The translations under genes and the position numbers were made by a program. The notes beneath the pieces were generated by a model, which was given only the letters and a program-made list of their open reading frames with translations, was not told the DNA's origin and did no database searches. Positions 1 through 17,480 of a DNA stretch of 64,000 nt are shown piece by piece. Source of the DNA: Gerris lacustris (lineage: Eukaryota > Arthropoda > Insecta > Hemiptera > Gerridae). The stretch lies in NCBI GenBank assembly GCA_951217055.1, contig OX578282.1, positions 39,698,629 through 39,762,628 on the forward strand. Reading direction: 5' to 3'. Positions within the stretch are counted from its first letter, which is position 1. Each line of letters opens with the position of its first letter.

Positions 1-2233
1 TGGAACATATCCCACCTATCTAGGAATCAAGCTCAGATTATTTTTTAGGTGTTTGAACTTTTAGATACACAGCTCTCAGATTATCATACTGTACATTCCC
101 CGGTTACTATCGCGCCATTGAGATTCTTATTATATGAAGATTAGGAGAGGATTATGATGAAAAATAAAATAAAATATAGGATAAAGGAATATTTTAATAT
201 AACATGACAAGTTTAACATTGTACTTTTGTTACATTTTCATAACAAAGATCTTTTTTAAGTCTGAAATGTATTTTTATTCCAAAGCAACGCTATTTGTTA
301 TTATTTAAATATTGATATAAAAGAAACTTTTTATTTTTATTATAGTACATGTTTATTTTCAGTTTCTTAATTTTATTTTCAATTATATTTTTCCAAATTA
401 TACTAATGAATTTCTTTACAAAAGATAAATTTACTTTTAAAACCTGCCAACTTTAAACACCATAAAATTAAATTGAATGGATTTATATCTATATTAAAAG
501 TATTATTTGGTGACTTAAATGGTCCATTTTATGATCAAAATGAACCTATATAAACATTCAGGGAGATGTTTATTATTGTCTTTATTTTTGAGTGCAACTA
601 CCTTCACAGTTTTACACTGACTTTGAAAGTGGTTTTTGGCTAAAGGCCAATTTTCTCTCTTCCAATCATAAGGGATTCTATTACATAATCATTGCACGTG
701 GTATAAAATGCCAAATTTAAAAATAGTATTTTTGTATTAAATTTAAGAATTAAGCTTTTAACTGAATTGTAAACTAAATAATTACAATTTTTCTCTTTGA
801 CTGAGATAAGTTAAGTAATTTATTTTTATTGGTTTTTCAATAACATATTTTTTTATCTTATCTTTTAATAGTTCCAATCAGCATCATATTGGATTATTAA
901 ATGTATATTGGCTTATTAAATGTATATTATGTATTATTAAATACTATTTTTTTTTCAAAAGCCTAATTAAAATTATTGGTACAAAAGCATTATTTCAAAT
1001 TCAATACAATTGCTAATTTTTTTTTATTAAAAAAAAGCAATAAATTAAATTAATTTCATAGCGTGAGTGAATGTATCTTTTTTAAAAAATGAGTAATACT
1101 CTGTGTGATTACATAAAGCTGAAGTAGATTTTGTAATAGTATGCGCTCATTATTATGCACTTATACTCTGTAATAATCTTTGAAAGGTTTTATTTCTTTT
1201 TTTTCTTAAAAATTTAAATTTGTTAATTGCAGTTTGAATAGAAATTTAATCATGTGAATAAGTGAAGAATTAGTTATTTACTATGATTAAATTGATCATC
1301 ATCAAAATAACAATGTAAAATTATGTTTTTCTATTGTTTTATATGTGTTAAGACCAAATCTATAGTTACTTAAACAAAAGAATGTACTTAACAGTTAACA
1401 GGTAATACCATCTTGGAAGATAGCCAATCAGTTCAAAATTCTAAGTATGTCTCACTATCATTTGTTGGTTTTAACAATATGTCACTCTTCAAATACATTC
1501 TTTTGTATACTGAACTATTTAAATCAAAGAACTAATTTGAACCTTCTTCTATTATTATTATTACATCAATTATGTTTATTTTATGAGTGCATTGCTCTGA
1601 GTAGTGAGGTGCTGTGTCTGTCTGTGTAAGTAGAGATAGCGATTGAAATAATTTGACCTCGAGACGTTGTGGAGAAGTTAGTTATGCAAGTACTAAGTAC
1701 CATACCTTGTATGACCCACATTTTGAGAAAAAGAAATTAAATAAATATATTTTTATAAAAAAATATAAATTTCTTTAAGCGAGACAAGGGGAAGTAATCA
1801 TAAGTATAAATTAATACACTAGATAGTATTGATTGATGTTTTACGGTATACATTCATAGTGATGGTAAACTGTATTAACAAATACTGCTACTAGTTCAAT
1901 TGATCAGTATATTGTCAAACCATAAGTATTAAAAATATAAGGGTACAGACCAGTTTCGACTACACATTTATGCCCATTCCACACATAATAATTTTATCTA
2001 ATTTAACTATAAAATTTTATATTTTCATATTTTATGTTCAATTTGTTGAATTTATGTGAATATGAATAATGATATTTAATTTTAATGATAGATGTTATCC
2101 TACATCATGGTTTTAAATTTAGATAAAACATTGTAATAAAGTCATCCTTTTCAATGATGATCCTTTTATCCTGCTCTGTTGCTCTTTTTGGTTGTTGTAA
2201 CTGTTTTTATATTGTTTATTTTTTTGTTTACAG
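1..2233. other. AT-rich intronic DNA upstream of the first visible ABCG exon
   Basis: No exon is recognised here. The first visible transporter exon begins at 2234 after a good acceptor (TTTGTTTACAG), and the Walker A part of the nucleotide-binding domain, which must precede it, is not encoded in this stretch. It is therefore most simply intron of the transporter gene, with the 5' exons left of the window. No convincing transposon end is visible. Confidence 0.6.
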
Positions 2234-5200
2234 TATGCAGCCCTGTTGAGATTACCAGACACATTGTCTACAGCTCAGAAAATGCAATACGTTGATCACA
2301 TCATAGACGTACTAGATCTGGGAAACTGTCAAGACACAAGTAAGTAGAAATTACTTAATTTTCATTATTATTTTATAAGTATAAGTTATAAATAAAAGGC
2401 TCTAGTAGCCTCGTCTGAAGAGGTGTAGAGTCTTTGTTCATATACAATCTTAAAAAATTAATAATACTGCCTTCAATTTATTAATTATATTATACCCGCA
2501 ATACTTCTATGCACTGCTTGTCCTGTTCATATTATCTTTGTTTTTTTAATTACGTACAAATAATTTATTTTCCTTTTTTTTTAAGTTATCGGTGATTATA
2601 TTAAACGAGGATTATCTGGCGGTGAAAAGAAACGAGCCAACATTGCCTGCGAACTTCTTACTAACCCAGCTCTCATGTTACTTGATGTAAGTATTCTATT
2701 ATTTTATATTACTTTTGTAAGGTATTAAAAATTATTTGATTGAAAAACCAGTATTATTTATTAGAACATCCAGGGTGTATGATGTATGTAAAGATTTCAA
2801 GTTCTCAAGTTTTATGTTCTCTTTGTTAAATTACACTGTTCTGCAAAATTTAACTAACTTTCGGGCTCCAAGAAAATTTTATCAGAACTTTCGAGAAGTC
2901 ACAATTTCTCCTATATGTACAGTTTTCCCGGAAAATGCGCCTATAGTTCTGGAAAATAGGGCTTTTGACCCAATTTTTCACCCCAAAAAAAAAAAAATTA
3001 TGCGTTCAACATCTTCAAACCATGAAGAACACTAATCTAAAGAAAAACAAAAAACTGCTGACCTTACTTTTTTAAGAAAATAAGAAAAATAAGAATTTAT
3101 TTTTCATTTTATCATTTTAACTTACAGTTTTCTTGCTATATTTTGACAATAGCTAGATTTTAACAAATAACTACTTTTTATTTGAAATATAGAGAAAAAA
3201 GTCATGATATTGTGTCTATTGGAAAGATAATTAATTTAATATTATTCTTATTTTTTTAGGAGCCGACCTCAGGACTTGATTCACACGCTGCTTATAGCCT
3301 TATGTCTTGTTTAAAACGCTACGCAGAGAAGGAAGGTAAAACCGTTGTAGTTACAGTTCACCAACCCTCGTCACAGATATTCCACATGTTTGACAAGTTG
3401 CTTCTTCTCTGCCAGGGTAGAACTGCTTACTTCGGAGATTCAGCTAAAGTGGTTGACTTCTTCAATTCAATAGGACTTACCGTTATGCCCCACTACAACC
3501 CCGCCGATTTCATATGTAAGTTTGTTACTTATTCATTTTAATTGTGTTATATATAGGTAAAAACTTATAAACCAGACTCCAAAGTTTATCTTTAAGTTAT
3601 TAGTACATGGAATAAGGTTACTTTGTTTTACACCCTTGTGCTACTATTAATGCAAAGATCGTAATTCAAATCCTTGCAGTGAGATGGATTTGTTTTATAT
3701 ATTAGTAGTAGATAACCCTTTTCCCCTAATTTTGCTTCTATTTCTTTTTTTATGGTCTATAGGGTATTCATTGAACAATTACTTCTTTTAGAATTTTATT
3801 TGTCTTGCTTCCTTCCTATTTAATATTAATAATAACTAACCATTATTCTTTAAGGCACTTTTTAATACTTATTATTTGTTTTACAGTGGAACAAGTTAAA
3901 GGCAGTGAAGAAATGAAAGAGAAGATTATAGCTGCTTCTAAAGAAGCGAGACTTCAACCTGACTATCCTCAAGAACTCCTTCCTGACTACTATAACCAGA
4001 ACCTCTGTGATAAATATATCAATCACTTTCACAACACTCCAGAGCACATACATTCCAATGGTGGGTACAAAAATATTCATTTGACATAAATATTTCAATC
4101 TTTTTTTAAATAATTGTTAAGTGTTTAATTTATAGTGTTTTTTAGAAAGGTTTTATAATTGAACAGTTCTTAAATAATCAAGAAATTCCCCATTTATGTT
4201 ATTATCTAAGTACTTTTTCCTGACTATCATCAACACATCAACAATTTTTTTTTTTCACAATATCAAAAATAGATTTAACTATAACATTTACATTATTAAT
4301 TTGATTATTTTTTGTTCAGGTGGTATGAGGTGCGAATGTAATAACCAGAACCTATGGCCAAGTTTAAATGGTAAACCAGATTCAAGACCTAACTCTGATT
4401 CAGTCTGCGTTACCGTTGGATTTGGAGAGACACCAGAATCACAAGGAAACATCTACTCATCTGTTGCTGGTAATTAGACACTTTTAATTCACTTATTTTT
4501 TCAATATGTATAACTCTGCTGAATTTTATCTGGGGAAAGATGTTAAATACTGCATTATATTTCTAGAACTGCTACAATGTTTGATCAATAAAAGCATTAA
4601 ATTTTAAGGTGTAAGTTTCAATCAAAAGGATCCTTAAATGCGATCTTAGAAGAATCTTACTTGCATAACTTACTGTAAGCCATCAATGGATCTACAATGG
4701 CTACTTTGCCTTAGCACAATTGAAGCAAAAATTCTGCTGTGTTCTGTGAAAGGATATTTCAGCTAGATAGTAATTCAGTGTATTGAAATTTTAATATCAA
4801 ATATAGAATTTTAACATTTATTTATTGTTGTTTACAGCTAAAGAAGAAGAAGGCAAATCATTATGGTTTGATAATCAGTCACATGCTTCCTCGTCAGTCA
4901 GCAGTAGTGAAGATGATATCAGCTGGCAATGGCCCACCTCCTTCTGGACACAGTTTAAAGTAAGTCGTCAAATTTTCTTGTTTTTTTGTTTACTGCATCT
5001 AAATTTACTTCTTTTTTTGTGCTACTGCTATTATTCCTTTCATCATCCTCTATCTTCCTCTTCATTATTATTTTTAATATTTGATTTTCTTTTTTGTATA
5101 GGTACTAAGCCAACGAAACTTCCAAGAGGCACGACCAAGGATGTTGTCCAAATTAAACTGGGTTCAGACTGTGGCTTTAGGTGTAATGGCAGGATCACTA

Positions 5201-6913
5201 TGGTTTCAGCTTCAAAGAAATGAAGAATCCCTTCATGACATTCAAGGATGGATGTTCTTCTCAACTACTTATTGGATGCTTTTCGCTCATTTCGGAGCAC
5301 TCTCTTCTTGTAAGTTATTATAAATACCTTCGTTATTATTCTATTAAATAACTTTTTATTCTTGTAATATTGTAAATGTTGCCTTTTTGAAAGTTTAAAG
5401 CTAATTTTGTTTTGACTTCGTTATTTACAGTTCCTCCTGAGAGAGAAGTAATAAACAAAGAGAGGCAATCAGGTGCCTACCGGTTGTCTGCTTATTACCT
5501 AGCCAAGATGGTGGGAGAATTACCGCTTACGATAACATTACCGGCAGTTTATCATCTCATATCATATCCTATGCTTGGTTTGCACAGTACTACAGTCTTC
5601 CTTACGCTTTTAGGCTTCCTTTTACTCAACACTATAGTTGCACAGGTAAATACTTACAAAATAATAAATAGAATATATTATATAATTGTCCAAGGAATTA
5701 GTGAAAAATCAGTTTTAGAGAATAATATTTAATTCTTAAATAATAATATTACGAGAAATTATTGATTATTATTTTTATTAATTATTTTGTCTTGTTTTTC
5801 AGAGCGTTGGGTTCTTTGTTGGAGCTTGCTGTATGGACATGCAGGTGTCCATTACTATAAGCGCACTCTACACACTTGCTACTCAACTATTTGGTGGTTA
5901 CCTAGCTACCAATATACCGCCATGGTTAAAGTGGATGCAGTACTTCAGTATGATACATTATGCATACCAAAATATGCAGATTGTTGAATTCAGCGAAGGA
6001 TCAAAAATACTGTAAGTCATTTATCTTTATTATTTTTTATTTGAACTATAAATTAAAATATAGCACAATATTTAAATATATATTTTTTTAAATTACTTTT
6101 CCTAATAATTACTTCGTGTCTTTTAAAAAAAACCTTTACCAAATTTTATTTCAACAAAGCCATCAGCTCTCTCTAAGTTTGGCTCCTCTCTTTTGCCATA
6201 ACCTTCTATACAACTCTTAAGCTGGGTTCATAGCTCACTTTTGCCCTGCTGGCTAATAAATCAATGGCTACTGCTCGTTATTACTTCTAAAAGTTGGTTT
6301 CAAACAAAATTTCTCACACTGCCGCTTCAAACCTGACTGGTGGCGTGTCACTGTGTAAAATAGCCTATATAATTTCTGTTGCTGACTTTATCACTAAATT
6401 TGGCCCAGTGTGAAGGGGCCTAAGCCACCTGAAAACTTTTAACAGTGAGCAGATTTCTTCAGTGCAGCAGATAAACTGACTATTTGACTTAGTTTATAAA
6501 CTAAATAAGAGGGAATACATGAGGCGACATGACCATTGCTTTATAAATATTTTGTTATCTATATAGCCCAAACCTCTAACTGTGAATCCAGCTTTGCACT
6601 TACTATAGCATTAATTTAGGTTATATTATGGTTATTTATCATATTAGTTTAACTTCAAGATTCTTTTTCTTTTATAATCAAAAGTTATATAATAATAATA
6701 AATTTTATTTTTGTTAACAGTTGTGGACAGCAGAGTAAATTTGACATTTGCAGCCAAGGCAACAACACTAAGTACATTCCTGTTTCAGCCATATTGGAAT
6801 CGGAAGGGGCACACCTTCCTCTTTGGGCCAACACGCTTGTTCTTCTTCTGTTTCTTGTCATATTCCGTCTTCTCGGGTACATAGTTCTAAGGTACTTCCG
6901 AGCACCTAAGTAA
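2234..6913 (+). CDS. ABCG-subfamily half-transporter, last ten exons (5' part outside window)
   Basis: ATP-driven membrane exporter of the ABCG type (ATPase domain first, then six membrane helices; such proteins act as dimers). Exons seen: 2234-2339, 2586-2686, 3260-3515, 3887-4060, 4320-4469, 4838-4959, 5102-5309, 5431-5645, 5803-6011, 6721-6913, all bounded by AG/GT and joining in frame into 577 codons plus TAA. The ABC signature [16 protein letters not shown] is in exon 2; Walker B and D-loop ([11 protein letters not shown]) span exons 2-3; the H-loop histidine is in [11 protein letters not shown] serine/acid-rich linker ([10 protein letters not shown]) follows. Helices lie near visible residues 323-341, 352-372, 402-421, 427-444, 446-480 (re-entrant part included) and 549-571. 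The last extracellular loop has two cysteines and an NNT glycosylation site. Walker A is missing because the 5' exons are outside. It resembles ABCG1/4-like insect proteins; substrate and exact orthologue are not determinable here. Confidence 0.96.
6220..6424. mobile_element. Possible MITE inside ABCG intron 9
   Basis: A GC-richer block within an otherwise AT-rich intron. It starts near TTAAGCTGGGTTCATAG and ends near GGCCCAGTGTGAAGGGGCC, end sequences of the kind seen on short non-autonomous DNA transposons. The two ends are not clear inverted copies, so the call is tentative. Confidence 0.3.
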
Positions 6914-11370
<4,457 letters not shown>

Positions 11371-12071
11371 TTTGAGGAGCTTAGTATCAAAGATGGACAA
11401 GAGCACATTTCAAAATTTTACAGGAGAGCCGAAAAACTGTAGCTCAAATCCTACATGTGCTGGAGCAATGATTTTTTTTCCTGTAGATTCTTAATAGACT
11501 CAAAAATAGTTAGAAGTACTGAAAAAGTGAATTTCTTTGATATTTTAGCTGCTAAATGGAGTTAAAAAGTGGAGTTGTCCGCTTTTGAAACAAAAACAAT
11601 GTTTTGTCCGTTTTTGAAGCAAAATTACGTTGAAAATAAATAATATTGGAGAATTAATTTTTTTTCACGTTTTTCAGAGTTCTTAGGGAGTAGTGCCCCC
11701 AAATTTAGAGCTAAAATTGATTTCTTGATTTCCCCTCAGGGTATCATTTTTCTAAACATGTATGACAAAATGGTAGGAGTAGGTATTCAGATGCTAAAGC
11801 CCGCAGTGTATCATAGGAACGAGTTAGTAAAATGCAGCCTCCTGATTGGCTGCTTCGGTTATGTCCACTTTTGAAGCAAAACGTGTGTTGACTTGTCCAT
11901 ATTTGAAACAAAACTACATATATTATTGCATTTTTACCCCTTTTCTGGTCGTTTTTGGTGCAAAAGGATACCGGAATCTGATGCAGCAGCCAAAAATCTA
12001 TTAGAAACAATTGATAACTGAAATTCGGAAAAAATGTTGAATGTCCATCTTTGATACTAGGCTCCTCATTT
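11371..12071. mobile_element. 701-bp TIR element, copy A
   Basis: Ends are inverted repeats of about 30 bp: TTGAGGAGCTTAGTATCAAA at the left and its near-complement at 12042-12071. A second, interrupted copy in inverse orientation lies at 16654-19598: 11371-11480 matches 19598-19488, about 11560-11620 matches the inverse of 19355-19445, and 11840-12000 matches 16880-16664. Internal sequence around 11690-11755 also matches the CTTTCTCATATA family at 38070-38150. No transposase is encoded. Superfamily not recognised. Confidence 0.75.
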
Positions 12072-13350
12072 GTTTCTATTAAATGGCAAAAGTATTGAAA
12101 TAGAGTAAAACCAAATTTGTCTAAACAATAGCTATGTTTTTGTGTTATAACGTAAGTATATTTTGTTCTGCAGTGGTGTGTAGAATTTAGCAGCAGTGTT
12201 AAGGGCTCTCTGTTTATCATAAATATACATATATACGTGATAAAAGCTAAATACCACTCACTCATCCATCACATCTCTAGAACACAATAGCTAGGGTGTT
12301 GAAAATTTGTATGGATGCACAATCCCTTATTCATCTTATTCCCTATTAGCTAAGAAATCTTTTTACAATCAGCCATCTTGATTCACTATGGTGGCACTTT
12401 ACATGCAGAACTTACCAAGATATCTCCTGAACCATTTGCACTAGAACCTTGAAATTCCTTTTTTGATTTTAACAACTTTGTGTAACTATTTTTCAGTCAT
12501 CCATTTTGATTTAATTTCTAAAATATTATTGATATCAGCCAATATTTTTTTTTTTTTTTAAATTGAGCCCTAAGAGTTTTGATTTAAGATTGTGGCTATA
12601 TACGTATTTCAACCATTTCCTCTCTTTTTTTGAAACACTAAAATAAAACCTTTGTACGTATGATAATTTCTAAAATAATATTAATGTCTAGTATGATAAT
12701 GTCGGGCTTTTCCTAAATTTGATTCCTTAGAAGGGAAATAAGGTCAAAGTAAAAAAAAGAAGAGGAATTAAGCCTAGACCGATCTTCTGAGATTAGAAAC
12801 TTAATAGTTAAGACAGGGCTTCTCTTTTGGATGTAAGCACATTAATAAATTAATTCCAATTTCAACCCAGGGATGTGATAAGACACCTGAGATGGGGACT
12901 GGTCTGTACCAGTCCCCATCTTTAAGGACAATGACAATGCTTCTGCTTTTCCAGGAAATTCACATTTAGAAATGCTTCTCTAGTAGTCGGAATAAATTAC
13001 TAATTAGGGATTTTAGAGAATTATATTTCATCCACGGGGAGGGGATGTAGAAATAAAAGGGAGGAATTTAGGAAACTCTCTGACGTATAGATTTTATCTA
13101 AAACAACTATTTTTCTTGATCCTTTAAGAACCCACCAAATTAATAATAATAATAATAAAAACTCATTACAAGACACTGTTGTAGCCAAGGGTAGATTCTA
13201 TTGCCTCCTAATTTTTAAATAAAAAAAAAATACACACGCTATTATGTATAATATGCAGATTTTTCTCCCTATAAGCAATGACAGAGTTTTATTATTACTA
13301 TTTTTTAATCATGATTTCATGATAATATACATACCTCATAGATTAATGTA
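12072..13350. other. Intergenic DNA without recognised gene
   Basis: Mostly AT-rich. Parts near 12360-12480 ('gccatcttgattc', 'tatctcctgaacc') look like degraded non-coding repeat. A perfect 14-bp hairpin is at 12890-12921. A (TAA)n run lies at about 13141-13160. Confidence 0.5.
12890..12921. repeat. Perfect 14-bp hairpin with 4-nt loop
   Basis: AGATGGGGACTGGT is followed by loop CTGT and the exact complement. Both arms are much more GC-rich than the surroundings. Not obviously the end of any element found here. Confidence 0.8.
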
Positions 13351-13460
13351 CAGTTGAGCCTCTGTAGTCCGACACTCTGCCAGTCCTGCACATCCAGTAA
13401 TCTGGAACTGACACTGAGCCTCAGTGCTGGATTACTTCTTCCCTTCTTGCCACGTGTAAG
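13351..13460. mobile_element. Pogo/Tigger-like terminal fragment
   Basis: CAGTTGAGCCTCTGTAGTCC follows a TA dinucleotide, the target and end sequence typical of pogo-like MITEs. GTAATCTGG and CTGGATTAC inside form a sub-terminal inverted repeat. The opposite end was not found, so this is a fragment. Confidence 0.5.
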
Positions 13461-13719
13461 ATAAGTAAAAGAGGAGGAAACTGGAATACACAGGGACATA
13501 GAGAAGAAGACAAAATAAAATTACACAACCTCTCTATAACTGTTTCTTAAATTAATTATTTATTTGATTATATGTATAAAGTATATTTTTGTCCCTGATT
13601 AATCAAAAATGATAATGAATTATTATTGTTTTAAGTTGTATAATTATTATTCATTATATTTATTGCCCATGACAATGCATTCTTATTCTTATACTCATAA
13701 AAATACAAATAGGGGTATA

Positions 13720-15052
13720 GTACAGTCAATCTATAAATTTGTGCGGAAAAAATTTGAGGATGTTTTTTTTTTACGAGGATCGTTTGGGATACATGAGAAA
13801 CGCTTAACTTCAACTTTTCGGGAACATCCGGTTGCGGAAGTACGGGCTACGGGGTAAAAAGTCACAAAAAGTATATACTCTTCATGATGCATGTCGTTGG
13901 AAAGCTCTTTAAGAGTACAGTAATTTTTGTTATATACACTTTTGTCATATTTTCATTTTTGAGGGGGGTAAAAAGAAAAAAACAAGGGGAAAAAACTGAA
14001 ACAAAACTGCCCGAGGACTGGAACCTGTGACAACGGAGCTTGATCCCGCTCCGGAAAGACTCATGAAACTGATTGCCTGCGGCTGTAAAATAAATAATTG
14101 TGGTGCAGCTTTCTCATGGTCAGTTGCTTGCAAACACTGCGGCGGAGAAAATTGCAGCAGCGTACCTCTCGCAGATGCTGAAGAAGATTTCCTTGAGGAT
14201 ACTGACTTTGACTTGCCCTCCCAAGTCGAACTTCTGCCTTCAATGTCAACTAGCAAACATGAAAAAAGTATCTTAGGGAGTGAAGCAGAATCAACAGGAA
14301 ATTCATCAGTGGATGATCAACCAGCAAAAAAGCGGAACTGGAGTCAGAAAAATAATAAAAACTTGAGATAAACGCGAACAAAAAATGAGTTTCCCACAAA
14401 ATTGGAGTTAACCTGTTCTTATATACCCCAAGCGATTCATGAAAAGAAAGTCTCCCTTGAATTTTGACTTTTATCACGGCAGCTTTTTTTTCCTGTTTTT
14501 CCAATTTACCCCCCTCAAAAATGAAAATATGACAACAGTGTATATAACGAAAATTAATGTGCTCTTAAAGAGCTTTCCAACGACATGCATCATAAAGGGT
14601 ATATACATTTTCGACTTTTATACCTCGTACCCCGTGCTTCCGCCGTCCGGATGTTCCCGAAAAGTTGGAGTTAAGCTTTTCTCACGTGCCCCAAATGATT
14701 TACGCAAAAAGAATGTAGTCTCGAATTTTTGCTGCACAAAGTTACTGTTCATTTATAATTTTTTATTTTTTCCGTGTTTTCATATTACCCGCTTCTTAAA
14801 TGAAATATGACAAAAGTGTAAATAACAAAAATTACTGTACTCTTAAAGAGCTTTCCAACGACATGCATCATGAAGGGTATATACTTTTTGTGACTTTTGT
14901 ACCCCGTACCCCGTACTTCCGCAACCGGATGTTCCCGAAAAGTTGGAGTTAAGCTTTTCTCATGTGTCCCAAACAATCCTCGTAAAAAAAAATAAATATC
15001 ATCCTCGAATTTTTTCCGCAGACAGCTTCTTATCACGACAGATTGACTGTAC
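13720..15052. mobile_element. 1.33-kb foldback element with three arm repeats
   Basis: Ends are GTACAGTCAATCT (13720-13732) and its exact complement (15040-15052). A block of about 230 bp containing GAACATCCGG and AAAGCTCTTTAAGAG occurs in + orientation at 13745-13975 and twice in - orientation, at about 14495-14740 and 14800-15035. The right side therefore looks like one copy inserted beside another. Between the first arm and the rest is an open reading-frame fragment (14000-14371). Superfamily not identified. Confidence 0.8.
14000..14371 (+). pseudogene. Cysteine-rich C-terminal fragment of a transposon-borne protein
   Basis: A reading frame open from just after a stop near 13997 to 14371 encodes ERLMKLIACGCKINNCGAAF, then SVACKHCGGENC and an acidic, serine-rich tail ending in KKRNWSQKNN. 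The spacing C-G-C-K ... C-G ... C-K-H-C-x3-N-C resembles the cysteine-rich (CXC-like) tails on many insect transposon-associated proteins; this is family resemblance from memory, not a search. There is no good start codon, and the usual central cysteines (expected between CGAAF and SVACK) are degraded. It lies between the arms of the foldback, so it is probably the last remnant of that element's coding region. Confidence 0.5.
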
Positions 15053-15116
15053 AGGTAAAGTGGGTAGGTTATAAATAAATAGTTATGCCGACAAGAAAAA
15101 ATGTACTTATCAAGTT

Positions 15117-15577
15117 GTAATAAGTGGTCTGCACTGCTACCTAGTTGCAAGGAGAAGAACTAATGTTTAGTTCTGTCTTAAAGCCACTAGGAAGCACTTG
15201 TGTCTCCATTTTAAATTGCTATCCTGTAGATTTTTTTACCTTCTTCTGCTACCATCTAGTGAGAAAAATAGGGAGAATGATTACTTAGTTCATCCTTTTG
15301 GTCACGAGGTAGCGCTATTAGTACCTTTTAAATGGCAACTGTGTAAATTAAAATGTAAAAGTAAGTAAGTGGTCTGTACTGCTACCTAGTTGCAAGGAGA
15401 AGAACTAATGTTTAGTTCTGACTTAAATCCACTAGGTGGCACTAGTGTCTCCTTTTTAATGGCTAGTTTTTTTTTCACCTTCTGCTACAGAAAAATAGGA
15501 ATAACTACTTAGTTCATCCTTTCTGTCACTAGCGCTAGTATTGCCTTTTAAATGGCAACTGTGTAATTAAAGTAAAA
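15117..15577. repeat. Two-copy tandem duplication, period about 245 bp
   Basis: The block beginning AAGTGGTCTGCACTGCTACC (15122) recurs at 15367 with AAGTGGTCTGTACTGCTACC. Both copies contain TGCAAGGAGAAGAACTAATG and end in TTTTAAATGGCAACTGTGTA. The second copy is about 30 bp shorter through internal deletions, so the duplication is not recent. Confidence 0.85.
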
Positions 15578-16205
15578 TTAGAGGGGGGCGAAAATCTGTC
15601 AAAAGTAAAAAAAAGTTGTGGAAAATATGTTTAACTACAATTGATTCGAAATATAAACATTATATCTTTGTTTAGATGCGTAGAAAGTGATTATTTACGA
15701 ACTTGTATTCATTGCGCATGCGCGTCTAGTTCTGAATAATTCTACAAGAGGAATTCTTCAGCTTTACGCACGATTAGGGAGTTTGTTTACATTTAACAAA
15801 ATTAATTTGCTATTCTTTTATTAAAGTAACTGATTATATCGAGTTTTTAGTGAAAAACAATGAATAAATCAAGTGGCTTTGACGAAAATGTAGAGAATAA
15901 TACTCCTCCAGAAATAATTAATTCGGCAAAAAATACAACTCAAGATTAATGCCATCTTTATCAAGAGAAGAGATACGAACTTACATACAGCAAGTTTATT
16001 TTTTTCTGTATTTATTATTTAAATCTAACAATCGTAGATAAAGTACGGTACGCAACTCGTGCGAAAACGGCTTTTTGCATTGCTCGTGTGGTTTTCTACC
16101 CTCTCTGTCGCTCGGGTGCAAACTCCACACTCGTATGCAAAATGCTACTTTCCGCTCTCGACGCGTAATGTACTATTCCTTGTTTGGTAAAATTGCAGTT
16201 ATCAA
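15578..16205. other. Repeat-like DNA with a GC-rich palindromic island
   Basis: No gene recognised. At about 16045-16175 a GC-rich stretch holds imperfect inverted pieces (TTGCATTGCTCGTGTGG against CCACACTCGTATGCAAAATG), probably a small decayed MITE. Confidence 0.45.
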
Positions 16206-16653
16206 GGTAAATCTGCACTATTTGACCCACTAACTTCTAATTGTCCGATTTACTTGCAATTTTTTTTAAACTGTTCCTTTTTACATATTAAACACGATCC
16301 CAGTTGTACCATCTCGTTAAATTCAATAGTTTTTTCGTAAAAAAATACGTAAAAGCGTCACTTTCTTAGGGAAATAAAAGGTTATGGCGAAAAGTACAAA
16401 TCTTAACCTAAACTAACAATAACCTTCCCGTATTTTTCTTAGGAAGTGACTTTTTACGTATTTTTTTGGCTAAAGTTAAAGTGATAATTTAGCGAATTTT
16501 ATACTTCGATTTGGACGTCTACCTGGTCTATATGCAGCAGGGTTGTTTTTACTACAGGAATCGTTTTTAATATGTAAAAAGGAACAGTTTAAAAAAAAAT
16601 TGCAAGAAAATCGGACAATTAGAAGTTTGTGGGCCGAATATTGCAGATTTACC
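16206..16653. mobile_element. 448-bp MITE with ~100-bp terminal inverted repeats
   Basis: Begins GGTAAATCTGCACTATT and ends with the inverse of GGTAAATCTGCAATATT. The arms stay alignable through AACTTCTAATTGTCCGATTT and TTTTTACATATTAAA to about 100 bp; a second inner inverted pair (AAAAATACGTAAAA at about 16343 and TTTTTACGTATTTTT at about 16451) lies inside. No coding capacity. Confidence 0.85.
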
Positions 16654-17059
16654 TTTTTTTCGAATTTCAGTTATCGATTGTTTCTTATAGATTATTGGTA
16701 GCTGCATCAGATTCTGCTACCCATTTGCATCAAAAACGACCAGAAAAGGGGTAAAAATGCAACAATATTAGTAGTTTTGTTTCAAATACGGACAACTTAA
16801 CCAAGTTTTGCTTCAAAAGTGGACATAACCTAAACAGCCAATCAGGAGGCTGCATGTAACTATAACTTGTTCCCATGATGCACTGCGGCCTATAACATCG
16901 AATGCATACTTAACTCCTATCATTTGTTCAGTACCAGATAGATAAGAACTTTATATCTTCCGAGCTTACCGAAGGTAACTTAAGCATTGTGTACTTTTGA
17001 GAACGAAACAATTTTATGTCTCTGATTTTAAAAATTCCAAGACAGAAATCCGTTTCATA

Positions 17060-17480
17060 CATCAGGGAACATTTTTGGTCTTGTGTCTGTCTGTCGGTCT
17101 GTGTCCGCGAATCCTGAAATGTGCGACTTGAGTAAATGTCGACCGATTTTGATGAATTTTGGTAGACATGTTCATTTTACCAATGCCCAGGATGAGTTCG
17201 TTGGAAAACGTTATCCATCCAAGTGTTCACGTGCAACGCTCGCATAAACGTGAACTTCAAATTTAAAATTGGAATTATAGGTTGGGAAAAAAATCAAACT
17301 TCATCTATTCGATGAGGCAAGTTAAATTTTTTAGTAAAACCAACAGCGACACAGCTATGAAGATCGCTAAAACTTTTAAATTTTTTACACAATAAACAAT
17401 ATAACATAATAAACAATAATTTTAATGTCAATATAACAATAAAGTACATCCGAGGATGCTATGTGCCACACTAATTGACA
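17060..17480. repeat. CTGTCTGTC-type non-coding repeat
   Basis: Contains TGTCTGTCTGTCGGTCTGTG, then GACCGATTTTGATGAATTTT and TTCACGTGCAACGCTCG. A related copy lies at 49500-49860 with the same order of blocks (TTCACGCGCAACGCTCG there). It ends near TATGTGCCACACTAA, the complement of GTGTGGCACATAG at 48656-48668. Confidence 0.6.

Noticed and set aside
1447..1629. 60-residue ORF as an upstream ABCG exon
   Set aside because: No Walker A or other ABC motif, and composition is like the surrounding intron.
14439..15150. ORFs of 120 residues on each strand in the 13.7-15.1 kb foldback
   Set aside because: Arise from the inverted arms; not related to the cysteine-rich fragment and carry no domain.
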